Shown here one piece after another: positions 1 through 9,286 of a stretch of DNA of 64,000 bases. The notes under the pieces are model-generated. The model was not told the origin of the DNA. It worked only from the letters and a program-made list of their open reading frames with translations, and made no database searches. The translations under genes were made by a program, and so were the position numbers. The DNA lies in the NCBI RefSeq assembly GCF_019823105.1, contig NZ_CP081958.1:2046001-2110000 (forward strand). The letters are read 5' to 3'. The stretch comes from Halobaculum magnesiiphilum. GTDB lineage: Archaea; Halobacteriota; Halobacteria; Halobacteriales; Haloferacaceae. Position 1 is the stretch's first letter, and each line of letters begins with the position of its first letter.

Positions 1-1
1 G

Positions 2-685
2 AACAACGACTACGGGCAGGGGCTCGCCGAGACGTTCCGCGAGGAGTGGGACGGCGAGATCGCCTACGACCAGCCCCACGACCAGGGGCAGTCGTCGTAC
101 TCCTCGACGGTGTCCGGGATGGCGAACTCCGGCGCGGATGCGTGGCTGTTCATCACCTACCAGCCGGAGTTCACCTCGATGGCCCAGGAGGCGTACTCCA
201 ACGGCTACGAGGCACAGTTCTACGGCGCCGACTCCGTCCAGGGGTCGGACGTGCTCGACAACACGCCCGAGGGGAGCCTCGACGGCATGACGATCGTCGT
301 CCCCTCCGCGGCGGTCGATCAGGACAACTACCAGGCGTTCGCCTCGGAGTTCGAGTCCGAGTACGGCGAGTCGCCGACCTCGTGGTCGGCGTTCGCCTAC
401 GACTGCGTGGTCACGGCGGCGCTGTCGATCGCGACCGCCGACGAGTTCACCGGCGCGGCCCTCCAGGAGACCGTCCGCGACGTGACCCGGCCGGAGGGCG
501 AGGAGGTGTTCACGTTCGCGGAGGCGATGGAGGTGCTCGGCGAGGACGGCTCGCCCGACGACATCGACTACCAGGGCGTCTCCGGCCCGATCGACTTCGA
601 CGAGAACGGCGATCCGGTCGGGTTCCTGCAGATCCTCACCGTGGAGGACCACGAGTACGTCTCCTCGGGCACGATCGAGGGCTAA
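2..685 (+). CDS. Branched-chain amino acid/amide-type ABC substrate-binding protein, 3' part
   Basis: C-terminal part of a periplasmic-binding-fold type I protein; the reading frame is already open at the window edge, so the signal peptide and first lobe are missing. It should bind the solute outside the membrane and deliver it to the LivH/LivM pore. Typical Leu/Ile/Val-binding stretches are visible, e.g. NNDYGQGLAETFREEW near the left edge and the phrase SWSAFAYDCV. It ends 6 nt before livH and clearly belongs to the same operon. The ligand cannot be told from sequence: branched-chain amino acids, amides and urea all use this fold. Confidence 0.85.
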   Translation, partial: NNDYGQGLAETFREEWDGEIAYDQPHDQGQSSYSSTVSGMANSGADAWLFITYQPEFTSMAQEAYSNGYEAQFYGADSVQGSDVLDNTPEGSLDGMTIVVPSAAVDQDNYQAFASEFESEYGESPTSWSAFAYDCVVTAALSIATADEFTGAALQETVRDVTRPEGEEVFTFAEAMEVLGEDGSPDDIDYQGVSGPIDFDENGDPVGFLQILTVEDHEYVSSGTIEG

Positions 686-691
686 CCCTCG

Positions 692-1639
692 ATGTCGGTT
701 CTCGAATATCTGGCGAACGGGCTCGTGTTCAGCAGCATCATCGTGTTGTCCAGCATCGGGCTCTCGCTGGTGTACTCGATCGCGAACTTCGCCAACTTCG
801 CCCACGGCGACACGATGACCGTCGGCGCCTACACCGCGCTGGTGACGTTCGGCTTCGTGGGCTCGCTCGGGGCGGAGGTGCTCGGGCTGCCGCTGGGCTT
901 CTTCCTCGCGCTGGTCGTCGGCGTCGCGGTCGCCGCGGCGGTCGCGGTGCTCACCCACAAGATCGTCTACGAACCGCTCGATGTCGGCTCGATCGGCCTG
1001 CTCATCACGTCTATCGGGGTCGCGTTCGTGTATCGCGCGATCGTCCAGCTCGGGTTCGGCACCGGGTTCCTCGAGTTCCAGATCCCGCTGTTGCGACCGA
1101 TCGACGCGCTGCTCCCGTTCGGGATCCGCATGACGCTGCACGACGTGGCGATCGTCGCCAGCGCCGTCGTGCTGGTGGCCGGCCTGCACGCCCTGCTCCA
1201 GTACACTGACCTCGGCCGGAAGATGCGCGCGACGGCGGACAACCCCTCGCTCGCGCGGGTCTCGGGGATCCGGACCGACCGGATCGAGATCTGGACGTGG
1301 GTCATCGGCGCGGGCCTCGCGGGCGCCGGCGGCGTCTTCCTCGGCCTCTACAGCAACATCTCGCCGCGGATGGGGTTCAACATCCTCCTGGTCGTGTTCG
1401 CGGCCGTCATCCTCGGCGGGATCGGATCCGTGTACGGGGCGATGGCCGGCGGCTTCCTCATCGGGATGATCAACCAGCTGACGCCGATCCTCCCGCGACT
1501 CGGGCAGGAGATCCCGTTCCTTCCCGAGCGCTTCGGCATCCCCATCGGCATCGAGTACGCGAACGCCATCGCGTTCCTGATCATGGTCGCCGTGCTGCTC
1601 GTGCGACCGTCCGGCATCGCCGGGGAGGAGGCGGTGTGA
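692..1639 (+). CDS. livH: ABC transporter permease, LivH type
   Basis: Integral membrane subunit of 315 residues with about eight hydrophobic segments. The N-terminal sequence LVYSIANFANFAHGD is the family hallmark, and the end LLVRPSGIAGEE is also typical. It forms half of the translocation pore with LivM. The ATG lies 6 nt after the binding-protein stop, and its own stop overlaps the GTG of livM, so translation is probably coupled. Complete and of normal length. Confidence 0.93.
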   Translation: MSVLEYLANGLVFSSIIVLSSIGLSLVYSIANFANFAHGDTMTVGAYTALVTFGFVGSLGAEVLGLPLGFFLALVVGVAVAAAVAVLTHKIVYEPLDVGSIGLLITSIGVAFVYRAIVQLGFGTGFLEFQIPLLRPIDALLPFGIRMTLHDVAIVASAVVLVAGLHALLQYTDLGRKMRATADNPSLARVSGIRTDRIEIWTWVIGAGLAGAGGVFLGLYSNISPRMGFNILLVVFAAVILGGIGSVYGAMAGGFLIGMINQLTPILPRLGQEIPFLPERFGIPIGIEYANAIAFLIMVAVLLVRPSGIAGEEAV

Positions 1640-3039
1640 ACGTCGTCGACGGGGTCCGCGGGTGGTTCGGGGAGCTCACCCGCGCGGAACGGGGCGTGAC
1701 CGGCTTCGTGGTCGTGCTGGCGGCGCTGCTACTGGTCGGCCTCGTCACTGGCGGGCTGGCGCCGACGTACTTCCTGTACCTCGTCGGCCTCGTCGGGATG
1801 TACGTCCTGCTGTCGTTCGGGCTGAACGTGCAGTGGGGCTACACCGGGCTGATCAACTTCTCGGTCGCGGCGTTCTTCGGGATCGGCGCCTACGGGACGG
1901 CGCTGCTCACCGCCGGCAACTCGCCGGTCGGGGCCGACGGATGGCGACTCAGCCTCGCCGGCGTGGAGCTGGTGTGGGTCTCGGGAGCGCGGCTCTACGG
2001 CCTCCTCCCGCTCACCGTCCTCGGCCTGCTGCTCGCGGTGGCGCTCGCGGCCGCGGTCGCCGTCGCCATCGGCATCCCGACGCTGCGGCTGCGCGCCGAC
2101 TACCTCGCGATCGCGTCGCTCGGGCTCGCGGAGGTCGTCCGCCTGCTGTTCCTCAACCAGCGCGGCGTGACGAACGGGAGCGCCGGCCTCCGCGGGCTCC
2201 CCGGTTTCTTCGACGGCTGGCCGGTGTTGGGCACGCTCCCGCAGACGCTGCCCGGGGTCCGCGTTCACGAGCTGGCGGTCGGGCTCCCGGGGGTGTTCAC
2301 GACGCGACTCCTCGGGTTCACGCTCGGGGCGCCGTTCTGGCAGGCGCTGTTGAACGTCGCGCTCGTGCTCGCGATGGTCACCGCGGTGTACGCGGTGTTG
2401 CGCCGCGTCCACCGTTCGCCGTGGGGGCGCGTGCTCGCGACGATCCGCTCGGACGAGGATCTGGCGGAGGCGCTGGGGAAGGACACCTACGCGTTCAAGA
2501 TGCAGTCGTTCGTGCTCGGGAGCGTGATCATGGCGCTGGCGGGCGTGTTCTACGCGCACCTGAACCTCTTCGTCAGCCCGGGCGACCTGGCGCCGATCAA
2601 CACGTTCTACGTGTGGATCGCGGTGATCCTCGGCGGGAGCGGGTCGAACCGCGGGGCGATCTTCGGCGGCTTCGTCGTCATCGCCATCCGCGAGGGGACC
2701 CGCTTCCTCGGGGAGGTGCTGCCGGCGTCGTTCCCGGTCGACCTGCCGCTCGTGACGAGCACGTACGCGACGGTCGTGAACAACTTCGCGTCGACGCGGC
2801 TGCTCGCGGTCGGCGTGCTCATCATCCTCGTGATGCGGTTCCGCCCGCAGGGCGTGCTTCCGCCGCAGCGAGAGCTCATCTGGCCGTCGTCGGTCGCCGC
2901 CTCGGCGGGGCCGGGCGAGACGAACCCCCGCGAGACGATCGAGGAGGACGCCGCCGCGGGCGCACACGGGACGGACGCCGGTCCCGACGGGGAGCCGGAC
3001 GAGCCCGCGGTCCGAAACGGGGGTGAGACCGATGAGTGA
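1636..3039 (+). CDS. livM: ABC transporter permease, LivM type
   Basis: Second pore subunit, 467 residues. The GTG start is chosen because it overlaps the livH stop (GTGA) and gives a protein beginning MNVVDGVRGWFGELTRAERG before the first membrane helix. The core has the LivM phrases LNVQWGYTGLINFS and IPTLRLRADYLAIASLGLAE. About 60 residues at the C-terminus are hydrophilic and acidic (Glu, Asp, Gly), a haloarchaeal extension probably in the cytoplasm. An open reading frame continues far upstream inside livH, but that part reads as out-of-frame Arg-rich sequence. Confidence 0.92.
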   Translation: MNVVDGVRGWFGELTRAERGVTGFVVVLAALLLVGLVTGGLAPTYFLYLVGLVGMYVLLSFGLNVQWGYTGLINFSVAAFFGIGAYGTALLTAGNSPVGADGWRLSLAGVELVWVSGARLYGLLPLTVLGLLLAVALAAAVAVAIGIPTLRLRADYLAIASLGLAEVVRLLFLNQRGVTNGSAGLRGLPGFFDGWPVLGTLPQTLPGVRVHELAVGLPGVFTTRLLGFTLGAPFWQALLNVALVLAMVTAVYAVLRRVHRSPWGRVLATIRSDEDLAEALGKDTYAFKMQSFVLGSVIMALAGVFYAHLNLFVSPGDLAPINTFYVWIAVILGGSGSNRGAIFGGFVVIAIREGTRFLGEVLPASFPVDLPLVTSTYATVVNNFASTRLLAVGVLIILVMRFRPQGVLPPQRELIWPSSVAASAGPGETNPRETIEEDAAAGAHGTDAGPDGEPDEPAVRNGGETDE

Positions 3040-3853
3040 GAGCGAGGGGAGGCCGGCGCTGTACGATGGCCCGAACCTCGACAAGGAGGACGCCGTGTTG
3101 CGCGTCGACGGCCTCCACAAGGCGTTCGGCGGCCTCGTCGCCGTCGACGACGCCTCCTTCGCCGTCGAGCGGGGGAGCATTACGGGGCTCATCGGCCCCA
3201 ACGGCGCCGGGAAGTCGACGATCTTCAACCTCGTGTCGGGCTTCTACGAGCCCGACGCGGGCACCGTCACGGTCAACGGGACCGACGTGACGGGCGCCGA
3301 ACCCCACGAGGTCGCCGACGAGGGGCTCATCCGGACGTTCCAGACGCCCCGCAAGCTGGAGGGGATGACCGTCCGCGAGGCGATGCTCGTGGGGCCACAG
3401 CGCCAGCCCGGCGAGTCGTTCGTGAAGCTGTTCACCAGCCCCGACGAGGTCGAGGCCGCGGAGACGCGCAACATCGAGGACGCCCAGCGGATGCTGGAGC
3501 AGTTCGAGATCGACCACCTCGCCACCCAGCCGGCGACCGACCTCTCGGGCGGCCAGCTGAAGCTGGTCGAGCTCGCGCGGGCGATGCTCGCCGAGCCCGA
3601 GGTGCTCCTGCTGGACGAGCCGGTCGCGGGGGTCAACCCGACGCTCGCGAACGCGCTCCGCGAGCACATCGCCCGCCTCAACGAGGAGGGCGTCACGCTG
3701 TGCATCATCGAACACGACATGGAGTTCATCATGAACCTCGCCGACCCGATCGTCGTCCTGGACCGGGGCAGCGTCCTCGTGGAGGGGACGCCCGAGGAAG
3801 TCAGAACCGACCAGCGCGTCGTCGACGCCTACCTCGGAGGGCCGGGCGAATGA
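3032..3853 (+). CDS. livG: ABC transporter ATP-binding protein, LivG type
   Basis: One of two nucleotide-binding subunits of the importer. Walker A is GPNGAGKST, the signature is LSGGQLKL and Walker B is VLLLDEP followed by VAGVNP, as in LivG. The ATG at 3032 overlaps the livM stop by 8 nt; a GTG 9 nt earlier in frame is also possible. An N-terminal extension of about 20 residues precedes the first beta strand. The stop overlaps the livF start (ATGA). Confidence 0.93.
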   Translation: MSESEGRPALYDGPNLDKEDAVLRVDGLHKAFGGLVAVDDASFAVERGSITGLIGPNGAGKSTIFNLVSGFYEPDAGTVTVNGTDVTGAEPHEVADEGLIRTFQTPRKLEGMTVREAMLVGPQRQPGESFVKLFTSPDEVEAAETRNIEDAQRMLEQFEIDHLATQPATDLSGGQLKLVELARAMLAEPEVLLLDEPVAGVNPTLANALREHIARLNEEGVTLCIIEHDMEFIMNLADPIVVLDRGSVLVEGTPEEVRTDQRVVDAYLGGPGE

Positions 3854-4686
3854 GCGACCGAGGGCACCAGTCGGCAGCAGACGCCGGAGACTCCGGGGAC
3901 GCCGGAGACGCCGCCGCCAACGACGCTGCCGCCAACGACGCCGCCGCCGAGGACGGGGCCCGCGAGGACACCGCCGCCGAGGAGCCCGTCCTCTCGGTGG
4001 AGCACGTCGACAGCGGCTACGGCGACGTGCAGGTGCTCGACGACCTCTCGCTGTCGCTGTCGGACGGCGAGATCGCGTGTCTCATCGGCCCGAACGGCGC
4101 CGGGAAGTCGACGGTGCTGAAGACGGTGTTCGGGCTGTTGACGCCGTGGTCGGGGCACGTCCGCTACCGCGGCGACGACATCGGCGGGCTGGCCCCCGAG
4201 GAGGTCGTCCGCGAGGGGATCGGCTACGTGCCCCAGACCGAGAACGTGTTCGGGAGCCTCACGATCGAGGAGAACCTCCGCATGGGCGGGGTCGCCCGCG
4301 ACGACGACCTCGGACCGGTGATCGACGAGCTGTACGACCGGTTCCCGATCCTCACCGAGAAGCGCGAGGCGAAGGCTCGGACGCTCTCGGGCGGCCAGCG
4401 GCAGGTGCTCGCGTTCGCCCGCGCGCTCGTGATGGAGCCGGACGTCCTGCTCATCGACGAGCCCTCGGCCGGGCTGGCGCCCAACACGGCCGACGAGGTG
4501 TTCGACGACGTGCTGGCGGTCAACGACCTCGGAACGGCGATCCTGATGGTCGAGCAGAACGCCCGCAAGGGGCTGTCCATCTCCGACTCGGGGTACGTGC
4601 TCGACCAGGGAACCGTCGCGTATGCCGACGAGGCGGACGCGCTGCTCGACAACCCCGAGGTGTCGCGGCTGTACCTCGGCGGGTAG
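3850..4686 (+). CDS. livF: ABC transporter ATP-binding protein, LivF type
   Basis: Second ATPase subunit, 278 residues. Walker A GPNGAGKST, signature LSGGQRQV, Walker B VLLIDEP then SAGLAP, and the H-loop region MVEQNA in place of the usual EH, which is characteristic of LivF. The first 45 or so residues are a repetitive Ala/Asp/Glu tail (AGDSGDAGDAAANDAAANDA) with no known role; the ABC domain starts at LSVEHVDSGYG. Last gene of the first liv operon; 115 nt follow before the next gene. Confidence 0.93.
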   Translation: MSDRGHQSAADAGDSGDAGDAAANDAAANDAAAEDGAREDTAAEEPVLSVEHVDSGYGDVQVLDDLSLSLSDGEIACLIGPNGAGKSTVLKTVFGLLTPWSGHVRYRGDDIGGLAPEEVVREGIGYVPQTENVFGSLTIEENLRMGGVARDDDLGPVIDELYDRFPILTEKREAKARTLSGGQRQVLAFARALVMEPDVLLIDEPSAGLAPNTADEVFDDVLAVNDLGTAILMVEQNARKGLSISDSGYVLDQGTVAYADEADALLDNPEVSRLYLGG

Positions 4687-4771
4687 TCGTCGCCACGTCG
4701 GCGTCGCCCGCCGTCGGGGGCGCCGCGTCGTCGGATCGCCGCGCCGTTCGGAGACGCGAGGCATCGAAACC

Positions 4772-4780
4772 CTTAGTGTA
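4772..4780 (+). promoter_or_regulatory. TATA-like box for the 88-residue gene
   Basis: CTTAGTGTA in G+C-rich surroundings, centred about 26 nt before the ATG at 4802, the spacing expected for a leaderless haloarchaeal transcript. It suggests this gene is transcribed separately from the liv operon. Confidence 0.45.
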
Positions 4781-4801
4781 CGAACCCGCCAAGCCGGGCG
4801 C

Positions 4802-5068
4802 ATGAAGAAGCTCATCGTCCACGGCGACCCCGGACTGCGCAAGGACGGGATCATCGACTACGACGGCGAGGAGATGCGCGTCTTCTCCATTCAGCGGCAG
4901 GGCGACTACCACGGTCCCGACGAGCCGCAGTTGTGGTGCACCATCGGCAGCGACGACGAGCGCGAGGACTTCGAGCGGCGGACGTACGTCCCCCACTGGC
5001 TGGAGGTCGACACGATCGACGCCGAGGCCCTGGATGTCGTGAAGTCCGGCGGCGACCTCAACGTCTGA
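4802..5068 (+). CDS. Small conserved haloarchaeal protein (HAH_0734-like)
   Basis: 88-residue soluble protein beginning MKKLIVHGDPGLRKDGIIDY. I recognise it as the small family annotated HAH_0734 in haloarchaea; no function is known to me. It has one Cys (LWCTIGS) and no membrane segment or binding motif. It has its own promoter-like sequence and stands between the liv operon and a convergent membrane protein gene. Confidence 0.8.
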   Translation: MKKLIVHGDPGLRKDGIIDYDGEEMRVFSIQRQGDYHGPDEPQLWCTIGSDDEREDFERRTYVPHWLEVDTIDAEALDVVKSGGDLNV

Positions 5069-5102
5069 GCGCCCGACGACTTCGCCCCCGGTTTTCTCGC
5101 CG

Positions 5103-7493
5103 TCAGTTATCCTCGTCCCGCAGCGCCGGCGCCGGCGGGAGCTCCGACTCCGTCACCCGGAACACCATCACCGACGCCGTCGACGCCTCCTCGACGGTCT
5201 CGACCCCGTCGATTGAGGCGAAGTCGATCATGCCGCGGCCGTCGTAGCGCTCGCGCTCGGCGGGGCCGACCCAGACGTAGCGCACGTCGTACGCGCGGAA
5301 GACCTCGACGGCGGCCGCCCGCGAGGTGTACGCGTCGTCGACCTGCCGAACCCGCGAGAAGTACGCCTCGGGACCGCGATAGCCGACCTCGTGGTGCCAG
5401 CCGGCGACGGTCGGCAGGCCGGTGAGGCTCGCAGCGGGGTTCGCGTTCCAGGTGTACATCCCCGGCGAGTGGCCGTAGCGGCTGTCAGCGCCGGGGTACA
5501 CGCCGGTCGCGGGCGCCGAGAGGATCACGGGTTGGCCCTCGCGGGCGTCCAGCCAGTCGATGGGGCGCTCCTCGCTGGGGTGGAACGCGCCGACGAAGTG
5601 GGTGCCGTCGAGCGTCGGCTCGTCGGGATACCCCTCGTTCACGTGCGCCGGGACGGCGAAGGCGGCGTACATCCCCGTCGACACGAGCAAGGCGGCGACG
5701 AACACCGCCGCCGCCACGTCGCGCGTGCCGGAACTCGGCCACGGCACCGGGGCGTCCGGGCGCGGCACGGCCTTCAGGAACCCCGCGAGGACGACGCCCG
5801 CGGCGGCGGCCCACAGCGGCCACACCTGCGCGTACGTCTTGAACACGGTGTTCATCCGGCCGGGGCCTGCCTGCTCCTTCAGGAAGACGAGTTCCACGAT
5901 CAGCGCCAGCCCCGCCCCGCCGACGATCAACACCGTCTCGAAGCCCGCGCGGTCGGTCCGCAGCGCGACCCACCCCGCGATCAGCAGGACGCCGAAGAGG
6001 CCGAGCGCGGGCAGCCCGACGGCCACGCCGGCGACCGCCAGCGCGACGCCGCCGGCGATCACCGTGACGGGACGCTCCCGGCCGACCGCCCCGAGCAGGC
6101 CCGCGAGAAACGTCACGAGGAAGGCGCCGTGAACGACGAGCAGCTCGCCCAGCGACGAGCGCATCTCGACGGGGAGCACCGCGAGTTCGCGCTCGCTGCC
6201 GCCGCCGGCGACGGCGACGAGCAGGAACGGGGCGGCGACGGCGACCGCGAGCGCCCCGGCGGCGGCGACGACCGCGGCCGCGACGACGGGGCGGCCGAGT
6301 TCCTCGGGGAGACGGCTGTCGCCGGCGCCCTCGCCGAGGCGCGCGTCGAGGGGACGCCGAATCGCCGCGGGCAACAGCGTCCGCGGCGCCGCCGACGCGG
6401 TCGCGACCGCCAACCACGTGAGCCCGAACACGCTCGGGAAGCTCCAGGTGTCGAGCACGACCTGAAAGCCGCCCACGAGCGGGACGGCGCCGAACAGCAG
6501 GAGTCGCCGGCGACGGGGTTCCGATTCGGGCGTGCGATACAGCGCGAACGCGAGCGCCGCCCCCAGCAGCAGGAACGGCGTCATCGTCATGTGGGCGTGG
6601 AGGTCGCCGTTGAGCCACGCGAACAGCGGGAACTCGTTGATCGTGCCGGGGATGACCCGGCTGGCGGTCCAGTAGGAGAAGTCGCGGGCGACGACCTCCC
6701 CGGCGTCGAACCCGAGGGATCCGGCGACGGACTCTCGGATGCCGGGCGGGAGCGCCCGGAGGAACACCCAGCCCGCCGTGTGGAGGTTCCCCGCGACGCC
6801 GACGAGGAACGCCCCGAGCAGGCCCGCGGTCCGGCGCGACCGGCCGCGGCTCGCGGCGACCGACCCCGCGAGATCGTAGACGGCGGCGACGAGCATCCCG
6901 AAGAAGCCCGCGAGCGCGAGGTTGTAGCCGAACCGCGCCGGCGTCGCCGCCAGCGTCGTGAACAGCGCCGCGAGGAGGTGGCCGCCGTAGTAGTACCGGA
7001 CGGGCTCGCCGGCGAACCACATGTCCTCCGGCGGGAGCGCGCCCGCCCGCAGCAGCGACTTGAGGATGCCGTAATCCAGGAACTTCTCGCCGGCGATCGG
7101 GTCGACGGCGGGGTCGAACGCGCGGATCAGCACGACGAACAGGAACGCGACCGCGAACACCGCGGCCGTCTCGGCGACGACGGTTCGGTCGGGCAGCCGG
7201 CCGACCGCGTCGTCGTCGAACGCGACGGCTCCGTCGCGGAGCGCGTCGCGGTCGAGCAGCGCGACCGCCGCGAGCGCGAGCAGGACCAGCAGGCCGACGC
7301 CGAGCGCGATCGGTCCGAACGCGACGCGGCCGACCCAGAAGGCGACGAGCCCGAGCGTCAGCGCCGAGACGGGGAGGGCGAACCCCGCGCCCCGCGTCGC
7401 CGACCGCGGGAACAGCCGGGCCGAAAGCGGGAGGCCGACGGCGCCGAGCGCGAGGAGGACCACGAGCCAGCGGACGACGAGACCGTACTCCAT
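5103..7493 (-). CDS. YYY-type (DUF2298) polytopic membrane protein
   Basis: 796-residue protein with many hydrophobic segments. The signature GEPVRYYYGGHLLA near residue 165 identifies the chlor_Arch_YYY / DUF2298 family, distantly related to YfhO and oligosaccharyltransferase-type GT-C proteins. Other family marks are KFLDYGILKSLLRAG and NGDLHAHMT. It probably handles a lipid-linked sugar or another surface-glycan step, but the reaction is unknown. Divergent from a glycosyltransferase-GtrA pair, which supports a glycan role. Confidence 0.85.
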   Translation of the reverse strand: MEYGLVVRWLVVLLALGAVGLPLSARLFPRSATRGAGFALPVSALTLGLVAFWVGRVAFGPIALGVGLLVLLALAAVALLDRDALRDGAVAFDDDAVGRLPDRTVVAETAAVFAVAFLFVVLIRAFDPAVDPIAGEKFLDYGILKSLLRAGALPPEDMWFAGEPVRYYYGGHLLAALFTTLAATPARFGYNLALAGFFGMLVAAVYDLAGSVAASRGRSRRTAGLLGAFLVGVAGNLHTAGWVFLRALPPGIRESVAGSLGFDAGEVVARDFSYWTASRVIPGTINEFPLFAWLNGDLHAHMTMTPFLLLGAALAFALYRTPESEPRRRRLLLFGAVPLVGGFQVVLDTWSFPSVFGLTWLAVATASAAPRTLLPAAIRRPLDARLGEGAGDSRLPEELGRPVVAAAVVAAAGALAVAVAAPFLLVAVAGGGSERELAVLPVEMRSSLGELLVVHGAFLVTFLAGLLGAVGRERPVTVIAGGVALAVAGVAVGLPALGLFGVLLIAGWVALRTDRAGFETVLIVGGAGLALIVELVFLKEQAGPGRMNTVFKTYAQVWPLWAAAAGVVLAGFLKAVPRPDAPVPWPSSGTRDVAAAVFVAALLVSTGMYAAFAVPAHVNEGYPDEPTLDGTHFVGAFHPSEERPIDWLDAREGQPVILSAPATGVYPGADSRYGHSPGMYTWNANPAASLTGLPTVAGWHHEVGYRGPEAYFSRVRQVDDAYTSRAAAVEVFRAYDVRYVWVGPAERERYDGRGMIDFASIDGVETVEEASTASVMVFRVTESELPPAPALRDEDN

Positions 7494-7584
7494 CGGTTTT
7501 CACGGGTCGCCGGCGGGGTAAGTTCCTTTCCCTCCGTCGCGGTGCCGTCGCGCGTGTGCCGGGACAATGCGTCGGTTTCACACC

Positions 7585-7592
7585 GTTTTTAT
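7585..7592 (+). promoter_or_regulatory. TATA-like box for the glycosyltransferase
   Basis: GTTTTTAT about 27 nt before the ATG at 7616; consistent with leaderless transcription of the glycosyltransferase-gtrA pair. Confidence 0.55.
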
Positions 7593-7615
7593 CCCGCGAC
7601 GGGGAAGCCAGCGGT

Positions 7616-8545
7616 ATGCAGCCGACCGTCGGCGTCGTCGTCCCCGCCTACCACCCGGACCCCGGTCGGCTCCGGACCTACCTCCGCGCGATCCGCGAGA
7701 CGATCAACCCCGACGAGCTCCGCGTCGAACTCGACCTTCCCGACGCTGCCGGCGGTGCGAGCGGCGACTCCGATGCCGCCGCCGACGCCGCCTCCGATTC
7801 GGCAGTGCCCTTCGACCTCCCGGACGACGTGGACTGCCGCGTCGTCCGTCGCCGTCGCGGGAAGGGGGCGGCCGTCACCGCCGGCTTCGAGGCGCTCTCG
7901 ACGGACGTGTACGCCTTCGCCGACGCCGACGGCGCGACGCCGGCGCCGTCGCTGGCGGACGTGATCGCCACCGTCCGCGGCGGCGACGCGGACCTCGCGG
8001 CGGGGTCGCGGCGCCACCCGGACGCCGACGTGCGCTCCCATCAGACGTTCGCCCGGCGGTTCCTCGGCGACGGGTTCGCGTGGATCGCCCGCCGCCTGCT
8101 CGACGCGGAGCTGTACGACTACCAGTGCGGCGCGAAGGCGATCACGGCGACGGCGTGGGAGCGCGCCCGCGACCACCTCTACGAACCGGGGTTCGCGTGG
8201 GACATCGAGCTCGTCGCCGTCGCGGCGGCGCTTGACTACCGGATCGTGGAGGTGCCGGTCACGTGGGAGGACCAGCCGGGCTCGACCGTCTCGCCCGTGG
8301 GCGACACGCTCGACATGGGGCGCGGGCTGTTGGTGGCACGCCACCGCGCGCGTCTCATCCGGAACGACCGGCTCCACCGCCTGATCGATCGCGAGGAGGG
8401 CGTCGCGCTGATCGACCGACCCGACGACCGCGGCGCCGTGAGCGACGGGGGCGCCGCGCCGGGGCGACCCGACGACCGCAAGGGCGAGGGCGCCGGCGAC
8501 TCCGCCGGCGACGACACTGCCGGCGAGGGGACCGAGTCGCGATGA
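7616..8545 (+). CDS. Family 2 glycosyltransferase
   Basis: GT-A fold transferase of 309 residues, probably charging dolichyl phosphate with a sugar. Visible elements are VVPAYHPD at the N-terminus, RGKGAAVTAGFEAL, the metal-binding FADADGATP (DxD), DYQCGAKAI and DIELVAVA. About 45 residues after residue 130 nt-equivalent are a Ser/Asp/Ala insertion (SDAAADAASDS) and the last 50 residues are a disordered acidic tail. No C-terminal membrane anchor. It overlaps gtrA by ATGA, matching the known pairing of GtrB-type transferases with GtrA flippases. Confidence 0.88.
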   Translation: MQPTVGVVVPAYHPDPGRLRTYLRAIRETINPDELRVELDLPDAAGGASGDSDAAADAASDSAVPFDLPDDVDCRVVRRRRGKGAAVTAGFEALSTDVYAFADADGATPAPSLADVIATVRGGDADLAAGSRRHPDADVRSHQTFARRFLGDGFAWIARRLLDAELYDYQCGAKAITATAWERARDHLYEPGFAWDIELVAVAAALDYRIVEVPVTWEDQPGSTVSPVGDTLDMGRGLLVARHRARLIRNDRLHRLIDREEGVALIDRPDDRGAVSDGGAAPGRPDDRKGEGAGDSAGDDTAGEGTESR

Positions 8546-8991
8546 ACGAGGAGGGCGCGCTCGCGGCGCTGGCCTCGGGGACCCGGATCGGCCAGTTCGT
8601 CTCAGTCGGCGTCGTCGGCTTCGCGTTCGACATCACCACCTCGACGGCGCTGCGCGAACTCGGCGTCTTCCCCGAACTCGCCGCCTTCATCGGGATCGAG
8701 GTGGCGGTGGTCGTGATGTTCCTGCTCAACGACCGCGTGACGTTCGCCGACGAGGGACTCGGCGGGCTCGCCCCGACGCTCCGGCGACTGGCGAAGTCGA
8801 ACGTCGTCCGCGCCGGGGGCATCGCGGTCCAACTGCTCGTGTTCACGGCGCTGTTCCGCGTGGTCGCGCTCCCGCTGTCGGTCGCCGGGATCGACCTCTG
8901 GTTCGTGGTCTCCCGGGCCGGCGGCATCGGCGTCGGGATGGTCGTCAACTACGTCGCCGAGAGCGTGTTCACCTGGCGCGTGCTGGAGTGA
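8542..8991 (+). CDS. GtrA family membrane protein
   Basis: 149 residues with four hydrophobic segments, the usual GtrA size and layout. Typical phrases are QFVSVGVVGFAFDI and FLLNDRVTF, and it ends NYVAESVFTWRVLE, as GtrA proteins do. The family is thought to flip polyprenyl-linked sugars made by the partner glycosyltransferase. Starts inside the stop of that gene. Confidence 0.9.
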   Translation: MNEEGALAALASGTRIGQFVSVGVVGFAFDITTSTALRELGVFPELAAFIGIEVAVVVMFLLNDRVTFADEGLGGLAPTLRRLAKSNVVRAGGIAVQLLVFTALFRVVALPLSVAGIDLWFVVSRAGGIGVGMVVNYVAESVFTWRVLE

Positions 8992-9070
8992 CCGACGGCG
9001 CCGCCGCGTCGGGACGCGGCGACGGATCGTGGTGGAAACTCCCACACGGCGGCGGGATGTGAAACACAAC

Positions 9071-9078
9071 CCTTACAA
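9071..9078 (+). promoter_or_regulatory. TATA-like box of the tRNA gene
   Basis: CCTTACAA about 27 nt upstream of the mature 5' end of the tRNA, in a locally A+T-richer stretch. Confidence 0.5.
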
Positions 9079-9101
9079 GTGCAGGTCGAATTGTATCCTG
9101 T

Positions 9102-9176
9102 AGCGGGATGGGATAGCCAGGAGATTCCGCCGGGCTCATAACCCGGAGATCGGTAGTTCAAATCTACCTCCCGCTA
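9102..9176 (+). tRNA. Initiator tRNA-Met (anticodon CAT)
   Basis: Folds into a full cloverleaf: acceptor AGCGGGA with TCCCGCT, anticodon stem-loop CCGGG-CTCATAA-CCCGG, T arm GGTAG-TTCAAAT-CTACC. The A1:U72 pair and the run of three G:C pairs next to the anticodon loop mark an archaeal initiator rather than an elongator. CCA is not encoded; the discriminator is A and GTTTTCG follows. No intron. The 3' end is the left border of the mobile-element island. Confidence 0.95.
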
Positions 9177-9191
9177 GTTTTCGTTCGTTGA

Positions 9192-9209
9192 CAACACGAA
9201 TATGTGTTG
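9192..9209 (+). repeat. Short hairpin between tRNA and IS
   Basis: CAACAC and GTGTTG are inverted around a 6-nt loop (GAATAT). It may be the left-end hairpin of the TnpB element, since IS200/IS605-type ends carry subterminal hairpins, or a transcript end after the tRNA. The rest of 9177-9286 holds no gene. Confidence 0.4.
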
Positions 9210-9286
9210 AGCAATGAGCCGCTGTATTGGGTCTTTGTCCGTTTCTCTTCGTGGTCACTACCTACCGACTCGGCGTTCACTTTCAC

